Origin: Vulcanimicrobiota bacterium
GTDB taxonomy: Bacteria > Vulcanimicrobiota > Vulcanimicrobiia > Vulcanimicrobiales > Vulcanimicrobiaceae
Length of the DNA: 32,194 bases
NCBI GenBank assembly: GCA_019240755.1
Contig: JAFAXS010000021.1
Coordinates: 1 to 32,194, forward strand
Direction of reading: 5' to 3'
Under the pieces are notes generated by a model, which was not told where the DNA came from, ran no database searches, and saw only the letters and a list, made by a program, of their open reading frames with translations. Shown piece by piece: positions 1 to 7,595 of this stretch. A program made the translations under genes and the position numbers. Each line of letters opens with the position of its first letter. Positions within the stretch are counted from its first letter, which is position 1.

Positions 1-273
1 GGTTATCGCGTCCTGGCACGTAACGTTCGCCTCCCCGGCGGCGAGGTCGATGCGATCTGCCTCGACGGCGAAACGCTCGTGTTCGTAGAAGTGAAGCTAC
101 GGGACTCGCGCACATTTGGGAGCGCGCTTGGGAGCGTGGACGCCCGCAAACGCGCGCGGCTTCGGCGCGTCGCGGCCGATTACGCACAGATCGTCGCTCC
201 CGCTGCAAGGGTTCGCTTCGACGTGGTGACGCTGGACGGCAAATGGGTGCGCCTGCACCGCGGCGCGTTCTGA
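1..273 (+). CDS. yraN: UPF0102/YraN family nuclease-fold protein (5' truncated)
   Basis: The gene is cut at its 5' end by the window edge; about 90 C-terminal codons remain of a family usually near 120 residues. The visible part contains GGEVDAICLDGE followed by LVFVEVKLR. This is the conserved GEID...FVEVK core of the YraN/UPF0102 family, which has a restriction-endonuclease-like fold with acidic residues and a lysine in the active-site positions. The biological role of the family is not settled; it is often found beside rnhB, comM and dprA. The stop codon TGA overlaps the ATG of the permease downstream by one base, so the two are probably co-transcribed. Confidence 0.85.
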   Translation, partial: GYRVLARNVRLPGGEVDAICLDGETLVFVEVKLRDSRTFGSALGSVDARKRARLRRVAADYAQIVAPAARVRFDVVTLDGKWVRLHRGAF

Positions 274-1904
274 TGCAGAAAAAGACTCGCGCCAACCCCG
301 AGCTGCGCCGTTCCGTGACGCCGTGGGGGTCGTTTTCGTGGGGCTACTCGGACGTCGGGGCCGATATCTTTGTCGGCCTGGGGCTCGTCCTGGCCGCGGC
401 GGCCGGCGCCAGCAACGTCGCGTTTCTGTTCGCGGGCGTCGTTTACGTGTGCATCGGACTGGCGTACACCGAGCTGGCCGCCACGTATCCGGTCGCGGGC
501 GGCGGCCAGTACTTCGTGATGCGGGGATTGGGCGACATCTTCGGTTTCATCGCCGGCTGGGCCGTGTTGCTCGACTTTACGATCGACGTCACGCTCTTTG
601 CGTGGACGTCGGTCGATTATTCGAGCCAGCTGTTGCCGTCGCTCACCAACTCGGTTCATCCGTGGGTGCACTTCGTGGCCGTCTTCGCGCTCGTCGCGGG
701 CCTCTGTCTGCTCAACGTCATCGGCGTACGCGAGAGCACGGCCTTCAACGGCGTCGTTTCGGCGCTCGACGTGCTCAGCGAATCGCTCATTCTATGCCTC
801 GGATTTCTCTTCGCGTTCAAACCGGCGCTGCTGATCCATGCCATGCAGTTCAACTGGCCCTCGCCCTACCAACTGATGTTGGGGACGTCGCTTGCAATTA
901 TCTCGTTCGTCGGACTCGAATCGATCTCGCAGGCGGCCCAAGAGACGCAGCGTCCCGCATCGGTCATTCCACGCACGTCCGTGTCGTTGATCCTCACGAT
1001 CTTGATCTTTGCGCTCGCGTACTCGAATCTCGCGCTGGGACTGCAGCCCTGGCATCCGATCACCGATGCGTCAGGCCATCACTTGGCGTTTTGGCAGATC
1101 TTCACGAACAATTCCGACAATCAAGGCAAGGCCGTCGCGCTGCTGGCAGCGCAGGTTCCGTACTATGGCGCGCTCGCCGCGCTCTACGTTCCCGTGCTCG
1201 GCGCAATTCTGCTGTTGATCTCATCCAACTCCGGCGTCTTCGGCAGCTCCCGCATCGCCTACGCGATGAGCAGCAGCAATCTGTTGCCGGCGCTCTTTCA
1301 AGGCGTTCACCGGCGCTTTCGAACGCCGGCCGTCTCGATTATCTTCTTCTCCTCGATCGCGGTGATCGAGTTGATCTTCGCCGCCATTCCCGGATTGTTT
1401 CCGGCGGCGGCGTCATTTTACAGCCGGTTCTTCCGCGGCGAGAACGGCCTGGACTTTCTTGCCGACCTCTATGCCTTTGGCGCGGCGACGAGCTACTCGT
1501 TCGTCTTTCTGGGGCTGATCGGTTTGCGTTTGACCGACCCATTGAGCCCTCGAAAGTTCAAGATTCCCCTCAACGTCGGGATGCGCTTTCGGGGCGAGCG
1601 CGTGGAGTTTCCCATCGTTGCGGTGATCGGATTCATCGGGATCTTTTCCATCTTGCTCTTTACGCTGCGCACGCACGTGCTCGGAAGGATATTCGGGCCC
1701 AGCTGGCTGCTTCTGGGGCTCCTGTTCTACCTCGCCTATCGCCGGTATCGGCGGCTGCCGGTGCTGCAATCCGTGCAGCGGGATTGGCGCAACGACCAGA
1801 CCGAGATTCTCCGCCGCTCCGGCGAGCTGGAGCTGATGGACGAATATCTCGCAAACCTGAAGGCGAGCGATCGGCGGCGCGCTACCGAGGGGAGCGGGGT
1901 GTAG
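273..1904 (+). CDS. APC superfamily amino-acid permease
   Basis: A 543-residue polytopic membrane protein of the amino acid-polyamine-organocation superfamily, expected to move an amino acid or related compound across the inner membrane. The N-terminal part has the typical glycine-rich first helix region (SDVGADIFVGLGLVLAAAAG), then YTELAATYPVAGGGQYFV, a usual APC helix 2-3 signature. About twelve hydrophobic segments follow, and the soluble tail is charged. I chose the ATG at 273, which overlaps the yraN stop as TGATG. An in-frame ATG at 243 lies inside yraN. The substrate cannot be read from the sequence. Two small genes directly downstream, including a Usp-domain protein, form an apparent operon with it. 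Confidence 0.85.
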   Translation: MQKKTRANPELRRSVTPWGSFSWGYSDVGADIFVGLGLVLAAAAGASNVAFLFAGVVYVCIGLAYTELAATYPVAGGGQYFVMRGLGDIFGFIAGWAVLLDFTIDVTLFAWTSVDYSSQLLPSLTNSVHPWVHFVAVFALVAGLCLLNVIGVRESTAFNGVVSALDVLSESLILCLGFLFAFKPALLIHAMQFNWPSPYQLMLGTSLAIISFVGLESISQAAQETQRPASVIPRTSVSLILTILIFALAYSNLALGLQPWHPITDASGHHLAFWQIFTNNSDNQGKAVALLAAQVPYYGALAALYVPVLGAILLLISSNSGVFGSSRIAYAMSSSNLLPALFQGVHRRFRTPAVSIIFFSSIAVIELIFAAIPGLFPAAASFYSRFFRGENGLDFLADLYAFGAATSYSFVFLGLIGLRLTDPLSPRKFKIPLNVGMRFRGERVEFPIVAVIGFIGIFSILLFTLRTHVLGRIFGPSWLLLGLLFYLAYRRYRRLPVLQSVQRDWRNDQTEILRRSGELELMDEYLANLKASDRRRATEGSGV

Positions 1905-1906
1905 CG

Positions 1907-2098
1907 ATGCTGCTGATTCGTACGGCCCTCTCCATCGCGATCGTCGTTTGCGGCGCGATTCTCCTCACCGAGATGTTCGCCTCCATTCGAATGGCGGGCA
2001 TCAGGGTGCTGCCCGGCGCGGTCTTGGGCGCGGCGATGGTCGCGCTCGGGGCCCACCGTCTCGCGCTGATTGCGCGCGTGAGGGGCGGCAGGCGGTGA
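1907..2098 (+). CDS. Small two-helix membrane protein, unknown function
   Basis: A 63-residue protein starting at an ATG two bases after the permease stop. It has two hydrophobic stretches, about residues 6-21 and 36-57, separated by a short loop, and ends in a basic tail (RVRGGRR). It lies between the APC permease and the Usp-domain gene, and its TGA overlaps the GTG of the Usp gene, so it is probably part of this operon and translationally coupled. I recognise no family. It could be an accessory subunit of the transporter, but that is only inferred from position. Confidence 0.6.
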   Translation: MLLIRTALSIAIVVCGAILLTEMFASIRMAGIRVLPGAVLGAAMVALGAHRLALIARVRGGRR

Positions 2099-2724
2099 TA
2101 ACGTTCGGTTCTGCGCACGTCAGCATCGCAGGCATCTTGGCGGCGCTCGTCATCGCCGGCGGAGTGGGAAGCACGCTCTATTGGATGCTGCATCCGCCCC
2201 AGTCGTACGTTCAACAAATCGCGAAAAAGGCCGAGAGCGAGCTCGCGCAGATGGTCGGGAGTCTCATCGTCGCGTTCTCGCCGGAGATCGACTCCTCGCA
2301 TATGGTGGCGCTGGCCGTGAAGCTCGCGCGCGGCGAGAAATCGGAGCTCTTAGCGCTCTATGTCATCGAGGTGCCGTACACGCTGCCGCCGGATGCCGCG
2401 ATGCCGGCCGAAGAGCGGATCGCCCTCGACGCGCTGGGCGCGGCGGAAACGATTGCCGGGAAGAACAACGTCGCGATCCGCACGGAGACGATCAAGGCCC
2501 GCTCTACCAAACAGGCGGTGCTCGACGTTGCCAAACGGGAGAAGGCCAATTTGATCATGCTCGGTTCCTTTCGCGAAGGAAAGTACAGCGGCGCACCCTT
2601 GAGCCGCATCATCGAAGAGATCTCCGCGGACGCAAAATGCGATGTTCTCATCGGCGTCGAAGGAAAGCACGGTACGCTGCTGCTTACCGAGGAAAGCTTG
2701 CAGAGCGCTGCCCAAACCGCCTGA
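2095..2724 (+). CDS. Membrane-anchored universal stress protein (UspA-like)
   Basis: A 209-residue protein started at GTG 2095, which overlaps the preceding TGA as GTGA. An N-terminal hydrophobic segment (about residues 11-32) would anchor it in the membrane. The rest, from about residue 53, has the alternating beta/alpha pattern of the UspA domain: SLIVAFSPEIDSSHMVALAV, LLALYVIEVPY and ANLIMLGSFREGKYSGAPL. The glycine loop that binds ATP in many Usp proteins (G-2x-G-9x-G-S/T) is not clearly present, so nucleotide binding is doubtful. Its place behind an amino-acid permease recalls archaeal and bacterial permeases that carry a fused Usp domain, suggesting a regulatory cytoplasmic domain supplied in trans; that role is inference. 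Confidence 0.7.
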   Translation: MITFGSAHVSIAGILAALVIAGGVGSTLYWMLHPPQSYVQQIAKKAESELAQMVGSLIVAFSPEIDSSHMVALAVKLARGEKSELLALYVIEVPYTLPPDAAMPAEERIALDALGAAETIAGKNNVAIRTETIKARSTKQAVLDVAKREKANLIMLGSFREGKYSGAPLSRIIEEISADAKCDVLIGVEGKHGTLLLTEESLQSAAQTA

Positions 2725-2742
2725 TCCACAGAGGTGACTTTA

Positions 2743-3420
2743 GTGAATTTTAGATGTCTCCGACTTTCGTGCGCCGCCATCGCCGCGTTGGCGTTGACGC
2801 TGCAGCTGACCGCGAGCGCTGCGCGCGCTGCGAACACCGCTCCGGCGATCGTGGAGTTCGATAAGGCCTTTGCCGACGTAAACGACTACTCCGCCGTGCT
2901 GCACGTCCACGAGGCGAAAGGTACCCAGACGCAGGATCGCGTGTACCAATACCAGTTCATGAAGCCCCACTTCGCCAAGACGCTGATTCTCGAAGGCGAC
3001 GGCAAAGGGTCGGGCGGCGTGTGGGTCGGCACGGATCAAGTGAGCGGCCATCAGGGTGGCATCCTTTCCGGAATTCACATGAAGGTCAGCATTCACGATT
3101 CGCGCGCCGTGTCGCTGCGCGGCGTCACGATTCCGGAAGGCCTCTTACAGCGGATCGTCGAGAACTATGCGACGACTCCGGGCAAGCTGACCCAAAGCAA
3201 CGGCGGCAAGATCAGCGGCGTCGACACGGATCGCCTCGATCTGAAGGTGACGGATCCGGGGACGAACGGCGACATCACCGAGCAGATTGTCTATCTCTCC
3301 AAAGAGACGCACTGGCCCATCCGCCAGATCATGTATTCGGGCTCGCAAATCGTGCTGGACGAATCGGTGAGCGACCTCAAGACGAACACCGGCTTGAAGC
3401 AATCCGACTTCCCGTTCTAA
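2743..3420 (+). CDS. Secreted LolA-like / DUF1571-like protein
   Basis: A 225-residue protein with an N-terminal signal peptide (basic start, hydrophobic core, ASAARA cleavage-like site near residue 29). The mature part begins EFDKAFADVNDYSAVLHVHE and continues with YQYQFMKPHFAKTLIL, a pattern of long beta strands like that of outer-membrane lipoprotein carrier-type folds (LolA/DUF1571). Near the C-terminus, IVYLSKETHWPIRQIMY also fits these folds. I chose GTG 2743 because GAGGTGA lies just upstream; GTG 2734 is possible. The gene follows the Usp gene after a short gap and converges on the sugar permease gene with a 4-base overlap. A lipid-binding or envelope role is inference. Confidence 0.6.
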   Translation: MNFRCLRLSCAAIAALALTLQLTASAARAANTAPAIVEFDKAFADVNDYSAVLHVHEAKGTQTQDRVYQYQFMKPHFAKTLILEGDGKGSGGVWVGTDQVSGHQGGILSGIHMKVSIHDSRAVSLRGVTIPEGLLQRIVENYATTPGKLTQSNGGKISGVDTDRLDLKVTDPGTNGDITEQIVYLSKETHWPIRQIMYSGSQIVLDESVSDLKTNTGLKQSDFPF

Positions 3421-4418
3421 CGCGCGAGATAACGCTTTCGCAGTTCGTCGAGCACGACGGCCAGCAGGATGACGGCGCCCAGCAGCACTTTCTGTAGGTA
3501 GGAATCGACGTTGAGCAGGTTCATCGCATTATAGAGCACGCCGATGAGCAGCGCGCCGAAGAACGTGCCGACGATGCTTCCCCTGCCCCCGGTCAAGCTC
3601 GTGCCGCCGACGACGACCGCGGCGATCGACTCAAGCAGCTCGTCGCCGGTGCCGGTCTGGGGCGATCCCGACGAGAAGAGCGCCATATATAAGAAACCCA
3701 CGATCGCCGCACAGGCGCCGCTGATCACATAGACCAGCGTCTTGACGCGCCCCACGTTGATTCCGGCTAGCCGCGCCGCCTCTTCGTTGCCGCCGATGGC
3801 AAAGACGTAACGGCCGAATCGCGTGCGCGTCAATAACACGGACGCCGCGACGATGACGACGACCATCCAGATCACCGGAACCGGAATGCTGGGCAAGTGC
3901 AGCGCGCGGGTAACGCCGCCCAGGAACGAGCCGATTCCGGTGTTTTGAAAGTCCGTCGTCTGCAGCGCCACGGGGCGTCCGTGCGCGAGAATAAACGATG
4001 CGCCCAACGCCATCTCCAGCATTGCCAGCGTCGTGATGAACGGCGGCAGGTTCAGCTTCACCACGGGCAGCGCATTGATCCAGCCCGCGAGGGCGCCGAC
4101 CGCGACGGCGACGACGAGCGTCGCAGCGATCAGCGGAAAGCCGCCCAGGTGCAGCGCGTTGGCAAATAAGGCGGCAACCACTCCCGTCAACGCGACGAGC
4201 GATCCGACGGAGAGGTCGATGCCGCCCGTGATGATCACGAACGTCTGGCCCACGCCGAGCACGCAGTTGTACGTGATCTGGCGCAGCACGCGAACGATGT
4301 TGCTGGGCTGCAAGAACGACCCGTGCGTGGCGGCGTCGACGAGGGCGATCAAGACGATCACGACGGCCGCGGCGCCCGCGATGCGCAGCCATTCGCGGCG
4401 GCGATCCGGCTGATTCAC
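3417..4418 (-). CDS. Sugar ABC transporter permease, RbsC family
   Basis: A 333-residue inner-membrane permease of the ribose/xylose (BPD_transp_2) family, which forms the channel of a periplasmic-binding-protein-dependent sugar importer. The segment GQTFVIITGGIDLSVGSLVA is the hallmark RbsC-family sequence, and the C-terminal ESIAAVVVGGTSLTGGRGS is the conserved cytoplasmic loop contacting the ATPase. The length matches RbsC (about 320). I chose GTG 4418, which overlaps the ATPase stop as GTGA. The open frame extends upstream to 4682, but that part is antisense-like arginine-rich sequence overlapping the ATPase. It is the last gene of a three-gene operon. The transported sugar is unknown. 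Confidence 0.9.
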   Translation of the reverse strand: MNQPDRRREWLRIAGAAAVVIVLIALVDAATHGSFLQPSNIVRVLRQITYNCVLGVGQTFVIITGGIDLSVGSLVALTGVVAALFANALHLGGFPLIAATLVVAVAVGALAGWINALPVVKLNLPPFITTLAMLEMALGASFILAHGRPVALQTTDFQNTGIGSFLGGVTRALHLPSIPVPVIWMVVVIVAASVLLTRTRFGRYVFAIGGNEEAARLAGINVGRVKTLVYVISGACAAIVGFLYMALFSSGSPQTGTGDELLESIAAVVVGGTSLTGGRGSIVGTFFGALLIGVLYNAMNLLNVDSYLQKVLLGAVILLAVVLDELRKRYLAR

Positions 4419-5914
4419 GCCGCGGCTCCCGTTGCGACCGCGATCACCCGGTCGGGCGTTGCCTCGGCGCGAGAGAACTCCGCCGCGATGCGTCCACCGC
4501 GCACGACCAAGACGCGGTGGGCCATTCCGAGCGCCTCCGGAAGATCGCTGGAAACCATGACGATCGCTCCGCCGCGGGCGGCAAGCTCCACCATGATCTT
4601 GTAAATCTCCGCCTTTGCACCGACGTCGATGCCGCGCGTGGGCTCGTCGAACAGAAAGACGCCGGCCTGCCCGAGGAGCCACTTGGCCAACACGACCTTC
4701 TGTTGCGTCCCACCCGAAAGATTTCGCGCCAGCTGTTCGGTCGAAGGCGTCCGGATGTGCAACTCGTCGATCATTCGCGTCGTCGCAGAACGCTCGCGCG
4801 CGACGTCAATCAGCAGATCGCGATCGACGAAATCGCCGAGGTGCGCGAGGGTTACGTTCTCGCGAACGCTCATGCCGAGCACTAGACCCTGCGCCTTACG
4901 GTCCTCCGTGATGAATGCGACGCCCGCCGCGATCGCCGCACCGATGCTCGCGCTCCGCAGCGCTCGACCGTCAACGCGAACGTCGCCGCGCTCGGGACGA
5001 TCGGCCCCCGCAACGGCGCGTACGATCTCCGTCCGCCCCGCGCCGACCAGCCCCGCCAATGCCACGATTTCTCCGGCATGCACGCCGAACGACACGCCGT
5101 TGATCGCCGGCGCGCGCACCAAGTCGTGAACCTCCAGCCGCAGTTTTGCGTCGCGCGGGACGGGCGGAAGCTCCGGGAAGTGCGCTTCCAGCCGCCGGCC
5201 GACCATCGCCCGTACGATCTCGTCCGACGAGAAATCAGCCGCAGCGCGCGCCTCGACCACCCTCCCGTCGCGCAACACCATGATGCGGTCGGCGATTCGC
5301 GACAGCTCTTCCATCCGGTGCGAGATATAGATGATGCCCGCGCCGCTCGATCGCAGGCGGCCGATGATCGTAAAGAGCCGCTCGATCTCGCGCTCGGAAA
5401 GCGCGGCCGTCGGTTCGTCCATCACGATGATGCGCGCGTTGCGCGCCAAGACCTTGGCGATCTCCACCAGCTGCTGTTGGCCGACCGAGAGCTGCGCGAC
5501 CGGAACGTCGAGCGGAATATCCACGCCAAGCTCGTCGAGCGTCCGCTTCGCGCGCTCGCGCACGGCGGCGGCATCTATGAACGGCCCCGCGGCCGGTTCG
5601 GCTCCCAACGCGATGTTCGCCGGCGCAAAGAGTTGCGGCACGAGCGTGAACTCTTGGTAGATCATCCCGACGCCGCGGCGCTGCGCATCCTGCGGCGAAT
5701 GGAAATGCACCGGCGTCCCGTCGATCGAGATCTCACCCTGATCCGCCGGAATGGCCCCCGCCAAGATCTTCATCAGCGTGGATTTGCCGGCGCCGTTTTC
5801 GCCGACGAGCACGAGGACTTCGCCGGGAAAGAGCTCGAGCGACACGTCGGAGAGCGCGCGAACGCCGGGAAAGCTCTTCCCGATGCCGCGCATCTGCAGG
5901 AGCGGCGCGGTCAA
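4415..5914 (-). CDS. Sugar ABC transporter ATPase with two ABC domains, RbsA/MglA family
   Basis: A 499-residue ATPase that powers sugar uptake. The first ABC domain has a complete Walker A (GENGAGKST, residues 38-46), signature LSVGQQQ (142-148) and Walker B VMDEPTAALS (164-173). The second has a degenerate Walker A (GLVGAGRTE, about 288-296, with R in place of K) but an intact signature LSGGTQQK (399-406) and DEPTRGIDVG. This asymmetry is normal for the RbsA/MglA/XylG family, and the length is typical (about 500). The start is TTG 5914, one base after the binding-protein stop; ATG 5893 would remove seven residues. The 3' end overlaps the permease start. Confidence 0.92.
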   Translation of the reverse strand: MTAPLLQMRGIGKSFPGVRALSDVSLELFPGEVLVLVGENGAGKSTLMKILAGAIPADQGEISIDGTPVHFHSPQDAQRRGVGMIYQEFTLVPQLFAPANIALGAEPAAGPFIDAAAVRERAKRTLDELGVDIPLDVPVAQLSVGQQQLVEIAKVLARNARIIVMDEPTAALSEREIERLFTIIGRLRSSGAGIIYISHRMEELSRIADRIMVLRDGRVVEARAAADFSSDEIVRAMVGRRLEAHFPELPPVPRDAKLRLEVHDLVRAPAINGVSFGVHAGEIVALAGLVGAGRTEIVRAVAGADRPERGDVRVDGRALRSASIGAAIAAGVAFITEDRKAQGLVLGMSVRENVTLAHLGDFVDRDLLIDVARERSATTRMIDELHIRTPSTEQLARNLSGGTQQKVVLAKWLLGQAGVFLFDEPTRGIDVGAKAEIYKIMVELAARGGAIVMVSSDLPEALGMAHRVLVVRGGRIAAEFSRAEATPDRVIAVATGAAA

Positions 5915-5915
5915 C

Positions 5916-6881
5916 TTATGGCGAGCTCGTCGCCTGGCCTAGTGAGCTTTTCGTAAACGCGCCGACGCCGATCTTCACGACCGGCGGAGGCTTTTTCCCC
6001 GCAAAGTACGCGGCGATAGTGTCGATCGTCGTAGCACCGATCTTCGCCGGATATTGAATGGCGTCGCCGTACATCTCCCCTTGCCCGATCGCGGTCCGCG
6101 CTTCGGGCGTCGCATCGTACCCGACGATCGCGATCTTTCCCGTCATGTTTGCCGCGCGTACGGCCGCCAGCGCTCCAAGCGCCGAATCGTCGTTGATGCC
6201 GAAGATGCCTTTGAGATCGCGATGCGCCTGCATTATGTCGCCGGTATCGCTGCTGGCCTTGTCGCGCGTTCCGCCCGAGTCAATGTCGCCGACGATCGTG
6301 ACGCCGGGGCATTTTTGACTGATGGCGTTCTTGAATCCGCGAACGCGATCTTGGACGCTCGTCACTTCGGGCTCGTCGAGAATCGCCACCGCGCCGCGTC
6401 CTCCGATCGCCGCGCACATCAGCGTGCCTGCCGTGAATCCTCCTTGCACGTTATCGCTCGCGACGTGCGCTACGACGTGCCCTTGCGTGCTGGTGCTCGC
6501 GATGTCCGCCGTAAAGACGGGGATGCCGGCAGAGTTCGCCTCCGCGATTGCGCTCCCGATGGCGGCCGAATCGTACGGCGTCAAGACGATTGCGTCAACG
6601 CGCTTGGAGATGAAGTCCTCCACTTGGCTCTGTTGCTTCGCATTGTCGCGCCCGGCATCGACGACGATCAGGGAGTATCCGAATTTCGCCCCCTCACTTC
6701 GCATCCCGGATTCCATGTCTTGGTAAAATTGCGCCTCGCGATTCTGTATCGAGACGCCGATCGTCTTGTGCGACCCGCTCGCCGCCGAGGACGGTGAGGC
6801 CGCGGATTGCGACGCTCCGTGGGAGCATCCCGCGAGGGCGACGAGCAGCGTCACGGCGACGCGAGCGAGCGTCTTTTTCAA
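5916..6881 (-). CDS. Sugar ABC transporter substrate-binding lipoprotein, RbsB family
   Basis: A 321-residue periplasmic-binding-protein-like lipoprotein. The N-terminus MKKTLARVAVTLLVALAGC has a lipobox (LAGC), so the mature protein should be lipid-anchored at Cys19. The body matches the Peripla_BP_4/RbsB fold: KTIGVSIQNREAQFYQDMES, then DAIVLTPYDSAAIGSAI, ANSAGIPVFTADI and GIFGINDDSALGALAAV. I chose TTG 6881 because AAGGAG lies six bases upstream (6888-6893); the frame extends to a TTG at 6899, which would place the ribosome binding site inside the gene. It heads the operon with the ATPase and permease. The ligand is unknown; a pentose or hexose is likely from the family. Confidence 0.9.
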   Translation of the reverse strand: MKKTLARVAVTLLVALAGCSHGASQSAASPSSAASGSHKTIGVSIQNREAQFYQDMESGMRSEGAKFGYSLIVVDAGRDNAKQQSQVEDFISKRVDAIVLTPYDSAAIGSAIAEANSAGIPVFTADIASTSTQGHVVAHVASDNVQGGFTAGTLMCAAIGGRGAVAILDEPEVTSVQDRVRGFKNAISQKCPGVTIVGDIDSGGTRDKASSDTGDIMQAHRDLKGIFGINDDSALGALAAVRAANMTGKIAIVGYDATPEARTAIGQGEMYGDAIQYPAKIGATTIDTIAAYFAGKKPPPVVKIGVGAFTKSSLGQATSSP

Positions 6882-6939
6882 CACGTTCTCCTTTATCAAA
6901 ATTTAAGAAAACTCTCCCTGTTGTCCACAATCTTCGACC

Positions 6940-7545
6940 TTACTCTTGTGTAATCTGTGGAGAATCCATGCGATCTTGATCGTACCAGCGATCTTCGAGC
7001 AGATCCCGTGTGAACTCTCGTGGCGACATCCCGCCCGGATTACGCTCCAGCCAGGCCGCGGCGCGCATCGCCAGGTACTCGAAATCGTGATATTGGGCCT
7101 GTCCCCGCGTGCGCCGCATGATGGCCACCGCCGGAGCAATCTGCTTCCAACAATGCGTGATCAGGCGCGCGAAGAGATCCATGAAGGTGTCTTCCGACAC
7201 GAGCCCGCGCTTAACGAGCGTCCCCATCTCGTTAAGCCAGTTGCAGGCGACCATTTCCGGATGCGTGGCCGGATCGATGAAACCGATCGTTTCCAGCTCA
7301 CGGCGGTACGCCGGATCGGCTAAGCGCTGCGGCAGTTCGCGTTGTACGTACGTGAGCGCCGCCTGCAGCTCGGGGGCACGAAAGTCGCGCTCCAACGAGA
7401 GCAGCGCTTGGAGTTGATTGCCGGCGCGAATGTGGCGCAGCTGAATCAGCGCCGCGAGCACGCTCGCACAAATGACGATAAAAGTGCCGGCTTCGGCCAG
7501 TGCCGCGACCCATTGGGCTGCCACGCCGCCTGAGTTTCTTGGCAC
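6940..7545 (-). CDS. Membrane-anchored protein of unknown function (DUF4760-like)
   Basis: A 201-residue protein with one hydrophobic segment near the N-terminus (about residues 15-36, AGTFIVICASVLAALIQLRHI) followed by a helical, charged soluble domain rich in tryptophan and arginine. The pattern of an N-terminal helix, then R-x-x-N-Q-x-Q-A-L-L-S-L-E-R-D-F, recalls DUF4760-type proteins, but this is only a visual resemblance. I chose GTG 7545 because AGGGGTGA lies 5-8 bases upstream. The longer open frame to 7671 overlaps the divergent comM gene. It precedes the sugar transporter operon on the same strand by about 58 bases; a functional link is not shown. Confidence 0.6.
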   Translation of the reverse strand: MPRNSGGVAAQWVAALAEAGTFIVICASVLAALIQLRHIRAGNQLQALLSLERDFRAPELQAALTYVQRELPQRLADPAYRRELETIGFIDPATHPEMVACNWLNEMGTLVKRGLVSEDTFMDLFARLITHCWKQIAPAVAIMRRTRGQAQYHDFEYLAMRAAAWLERNPGGMSPREFTRDLLEDRWYDQDRMDSPQITQE

Positions 7546-7595
7546 GCTTGCTTCACCCCTAGACGCCGCCATCGCCGTGCGCAGACGATGCGACA

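Noticed and set aside
323-2098. A 591-codon open frame overlapping the permease in another frame
   Set aside because: It is arginine-rich shadow sequence of the permease; only the last 63 codons (from ATG 1907) look like a real gene.
6920-6966. TTGTCCACA and TCTGTGGAGAA, which resemble DnaA boxes
   Set aside because: Each has a mismatch to the consensus, only two weak copies occur, and there is no AT-rich unwinding region or dnaA/dnaN gene nearby, so an origin is not supported.
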